A DNA stretch of 50,148 bases from the NCBI GenBank assembly GCA_021648025.1, contig JAKITO010000021.1:1-50148 (forward strand), written 5' to 3'. The notes under the pieces are model-generated. The model searched no databases. It saw only the letters and a program-made list of their open reading frames with translations, and was not told the origin of the DNA. Below are positions 48,004-50,148 of this stretch, in pieces. Origin of the DNA: Paracoccaceae bacterium (GTDB lineage: Bacteria; Pseudomonadota; Alphaproteobacteria; Rhodobacterales; Rhodobacteraceae). Made by a program: the position numbers and the translations under genes. How positions within the stretch are numbered: position 1 is the first letter of the stretch; the number at the start of each line of letters is the position of its first letter.

Positions 48004-48296
48004 AAAAAGAACGCTTGATGAAGGTGCTGCTTGCACCTCATGTCTCTGAGAAGTCGACTGTAGTTGCTGACGCGAATCAGCAGTTTGTGTTCAAGGTTGT
48101 GCCTGATGCAAACAAACTTGAGATTAAAAAGGCCGTTGAATTGATGTTTGATGTAAAGGTTGATGCAGTTCAGGTGTTGAATGTAAAGGGTAAGCGTAAG
48201 CGTGTTGGTCAAATTGCTGGTCGACGCGCTGACTGGAAAAAGGCTTACGTTAAGCTGCAGCCTGGTCAGGATATTGATTTTATGGGTGCGCAATAA
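48000..48296 (+). CDS. rplW: 50S ribosomal protein L23
   Basis: 98 residues. [66 protein letters not shown] is the typical L23 fold at the tunnel exit, where trigger factor and SRP dock. Its start is coupled to rplD by overlap. Confidence 0.96.
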   Translation: MKKERLMKVLLAPHVSEKSTVVADANQQFVFKVVPDANKLEIKKAVELMFDVKVDAVQVLNVKGKRKRVGQIAGRRADWKKAYVKLQPGQDIDFMGAQ

Positions 48297-48330
48297 GCGT
48301 TAAGCGAGCGAGTATAAGGATTTTATAGTC

Positions 48331-49155
48331 ATGGCATTAGTAAAAGCAAAGCCGACTTCAGCAGGCCGCCGGTTTGTTGTTAAGGTTGTGACGCCTGGTC
48401 TTCATAAAGGGGCTCCATATGCGCCTTTATTGGAGAAAAAGATCAAGTCTTCGGGGCGTAACAATACGGGCCGAATTACTGTTCGGCGTCGTGGTGGTGG
48501 TCATAAAAAACACTATCGTGTCGTTGATTTTCGCCGTAATGATAAAGATGGCGTTGATGCACGCATAGAGCGTTTGGAATATGATCCAAATCGCAGTGCG
48601 CATTTGGCTTTGGTTCTATATGCTGACGGTGAGCGACGTTACATGATTGCGCCTAAAGGGATGGTTACTGGCGATGCTGTTGCGGCTGGTGTAGATGCGC
48701 CAATCAAGCCGGGTAGCTGCTTGCCAATTCGCAATATTCCTGTTGGGACGACTGTTCATTGTGTTGAGCTAAAACCTGGTAAAGGTGCTCAGATTGCACG
48801 TAGTGCTGGCGCTGCCGTGCAGTTGGTTGCTAAAGAGGGTGCGCATGCGACATTGCGTCTGCGTTCCGGTGAGATGCGTAAGGTTCTTGCGGATTGTCGG
48901 GCGACCATCGGTGAAGTGGGGAATTCTGAACATGGCTTGCGCTCGTTAGGCAAGGCAGGTGCGAATCGCTGGCGCGGTAAGCGTCCAACTGTTCGTGGTG
49001 TTGCTATGAATCCAGTTGATCATCCTCACGGTGGTGGTGAAGGTCGTACTGCTGGTGGTCGCCATCCTGTCTCACCATGGGGTGTTCCGACTAAAGGTTA
49101 TAAAACTCGTAAGAACAAACGTACGGACAAATTGATTGTTCGTCGTCGTAAGTAA
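48331..49155 (+). CDS. rplB: 50S ribosomal protein L2
   Basis: 274 residues. [71 protein letters not shown] and the highly conserved [16 protein letters not shown] with the histidine near the peptidyl-transferase centre are present. The ending [17 protein letters not shown] is gammaproteobacterial in style. It binds 23S rRNA early in assembly. Confidence 0.97.
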   Translation: MALVKAKPTSAGRRFVVKVVTPGLHKGAPYAPLLEKKIKSSGRNNTGRITVRRRGGGHKKHYRVVDFRRNDKDGVDARIERLEYDPNRSAHLALVLYADGERRYMIAPKGMVTGDAVAAGVDAPIKPGSCLPIRNIPVGTTVHCVELKPGKGAQIARSAGAAVQLVAKEGAHATLRLRSGEMRKVLADCRATIGEVGNSEHGLRSLGKAGANRWRGKRPTVRGVAMNPVDHPHGGGEGRTAGGRHPVSPWGVPTKGYKTRKNKRTDKLIVRRRK

Positions 49156-49177
49156 TTTAAAGTAGAGGGCTAGAAAC

Positions 49178-49450
49178 GTGCCACGTTCAGTCAAAAAAGG
49201 TCCATTTATTGATGCTCATCTCCTGAAGAAGGTAGATGCCGCTGTTGAAAATAATGATCGTCGTCCAGTGAAAACATGGTCGCGCCGTTCTATGGTTATG
49301 CCGCAGATGGTTGGTTTAACTATTGCTATACATAATGGTCGTCAGCATGTTCCTGTCCTGATCAATGAAAACATGGTTGGTCATAAGTTAGGTGAGTTTT
49401 CTGTGACTCGTACCTATCGAGGTCATGTTGCAGACAAGAAATCAAGGTAA
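49178..49450 (+). CDS. rpsS: 30S ribosomal protein S19
   Basis: 90 residues from GTG, with AGAGGG nine bases upstream. [74 protein letters not shown] is the complete S19 pattern. It contacts S13 and the tRNA-facing head of 16S rRNA. Confidence 0.97.
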   Translation: MPRSVKKGPFIDAHLLKKVDAAVENNDRRPVKTWSRRSMVMPQMVGLTIAIHNGRQHVPVLINENMVGHKLGEFSVTRTYRGHVADKKSR

Positions 49451-49462
49451 CGGAATTTAAAA

Positions 49463-49795
49463 ATGGAAACGACTGCAACTTTGAGAAATGCACGCATCTC
49501 AGCGCAAAAAGTGCGTTTGGTCGCTGATCAAATTCGTGGCATGAGTGTTGAGCCTGCTTTGCAGACTCTTCAATTCAGTACCAAAAAAGCGGCTGTTATT
49601 ATGAAAAAGCTGCTTGAATCTGCCATTGCCAATGCAGAACATAATGATGGTGCTGATATTGATGAACTGAAAGTGTCAACAGTGTACGTTGACGAGGCTA
49701 TTACTCACAAACGTATCCGAGCGCGTGCCAAAGGCCGTGCAAATCGAATTCTAAAACGCACTAGCCACATTACTGTGGCTGTTGCTGAGAAGTAA
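49463..49795 (+). CDS. rplV: 50S ribosomal protein L22
   Basis: 110 residues, the short form of gammaproteobacteria; alphaproteobacterial L22 is usually around 126 residues. [55 protein letters not shown] opens it and [27 protein letters not shown] is the tunnel beta-hairpin end. Confidence 0.97.
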   Translation: METTATLRNARISAQKVRLVADQIRGMSVEPALQTLQFSTKKAAVIMKKLLESAIANAEHNDGADIDELKVSTVYVDEAITHKRIRARAKGRANRILKRTSHITVAVAEK

Positions 49796-49806
49796 AAGAG
49801 GCAATT

Positions 49807-50148
49807 ATGGGACAAAAAGTTCATCCAATTGGTATGCGTCTTGGAATCGTTAAAGACTGGAATTCCAAGTGGTTTGCAGAGACCAAAGATTTTAGTGGTT
49901 TATTGCTTACCGATCTAAAGGTACGTGAGTTCTTGCAGAAAGAGCTGGCGCAGGCTTCTGTGAGCCGTATCCAGATTGAACGTCCTGCACGAAATGCACG
50001 GATTACCATTCATACTGCTCGTCCAGGGATTGTGATTGGAAAGAAGGGCGAAGATATCGATAAGCTTCGCAAGAAAGTTGCCAAGATGATGGACCTTCCT
50101 GCTGCAGCTGTGCATCTCAATATAGAAGAGATTCGCAAACCAAAGCTG
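49807..50148 (+). CDS. rpsC: 30S ribosomal protein S3 (N-terminal part, cut by window end)
   Basis: 114 codons are inside the window. [28 protein letters not shown] opens it and the KH-domain segment [28 protein letters not shown] follows. The [15 protein letters not shown] start is gammaproteobacterial in type; Rhodobacteraceae S3 proteins typically begin with NPIGMRLQVNRTWDS, as I remember them. The gene continues beyond the right edge. Confidence 0.95.
   Translation, partial: MGQKVHPIGMRLGIVKDWNSKWFAETKDFSGLLLTDLKVREFLQKELAQASVSRIQIERPARNARITIHTARPGIVIGKKGEDIDKLRKKVAKMMDLPAAAVHLNIEEIRKPKL

Overview
The window appears to be made of two unequal parts. Positions 1 to about 43,200 look like one alphaproteobacterium, most likely a marine Rhodobacteraceae (Roseobacter-type) bacterium. 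The support is an aapJQMP amino-acid transporter, the infA-maf-rng-yacG block with a short RNase E/G, TRAP transporters, and alphaproteobacterial-type L11, L1, L10, L7/L12, RpoB, RpoC, S12 and S7 proteins. From inside fusA to the right end, base and codon use become visibly more A/T-rich at third positions. The encoded EF-G body, EF-Tu, S10, L3, L4, L23, L2, S19, L22 and S3 are gammaproteobacterial in type. The switch falls in a stretch of EF-G that is nearly invariant across bacteria. A metagenomic assembly chimera is therefore the simplest explanation, with recombination as the alternative.

Layout, left part. 1-3253: the tail of an E1-beta subunit, an E2/alpha-beta-hydrolase protein, an AhpD-like protein and an FGGY sugar kinase, forming a translationally coupled catabolic operon. 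3293-6048: a HAD phosphatase, a Nu-class-like glutathione transferase and a PHP metallohydrolase. 6275-12060: the amino-acid ABC transporter aapJQMP, its neighbouring LysR regulator and a divergent DadA-type amino-acid oxidase. 13321-13806: an IS3-family remnant, followed by a DHDPS-family lyase/aldolase. 15094-17420: infA-maf-rng-yacG and tRNA-Phe. 17720-19143: a DUF2269 membrane protein divergent from a TetR regulator.

19270-26584 is the most interesting accessory unit. A DUF3604 metallohydrolase diverges from a ComA-like (phosphosulfolactate synthase family) enzyme, a TAXI-type TRAP receptor, a fused TRAP permease and a GntR/UTRA regulator. A perfect 9-bp dyad overlaps opposed promoters in the divergent gap, and a 14-bp perfect stem-loop separates receptor from permease. 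Together they look like a regulated uptake and breakdown system for an unknown small acid.

26585-43020 is the transcription/translation core: secE, nusG, rplKAJL, rpoBC, then rpsL, rpsG and fusA. It carries several insertions. A second IS3 remnant lies before secE. Between secE and nusG is a collapsed DNA-methyltransferase pseudogene, flanked by a near-duplicate of the secE 3' end. Four GTAGGGTG-type palindromes sit in the r-protein and rpo gaps, and a convergent pair (unknown protein and rhamnosyltransferase-like protein) separates rpoC from rpsL. 43,200-50,148 is the gammaproteobacterial-type str/S10 segment, ending inside rpsC.
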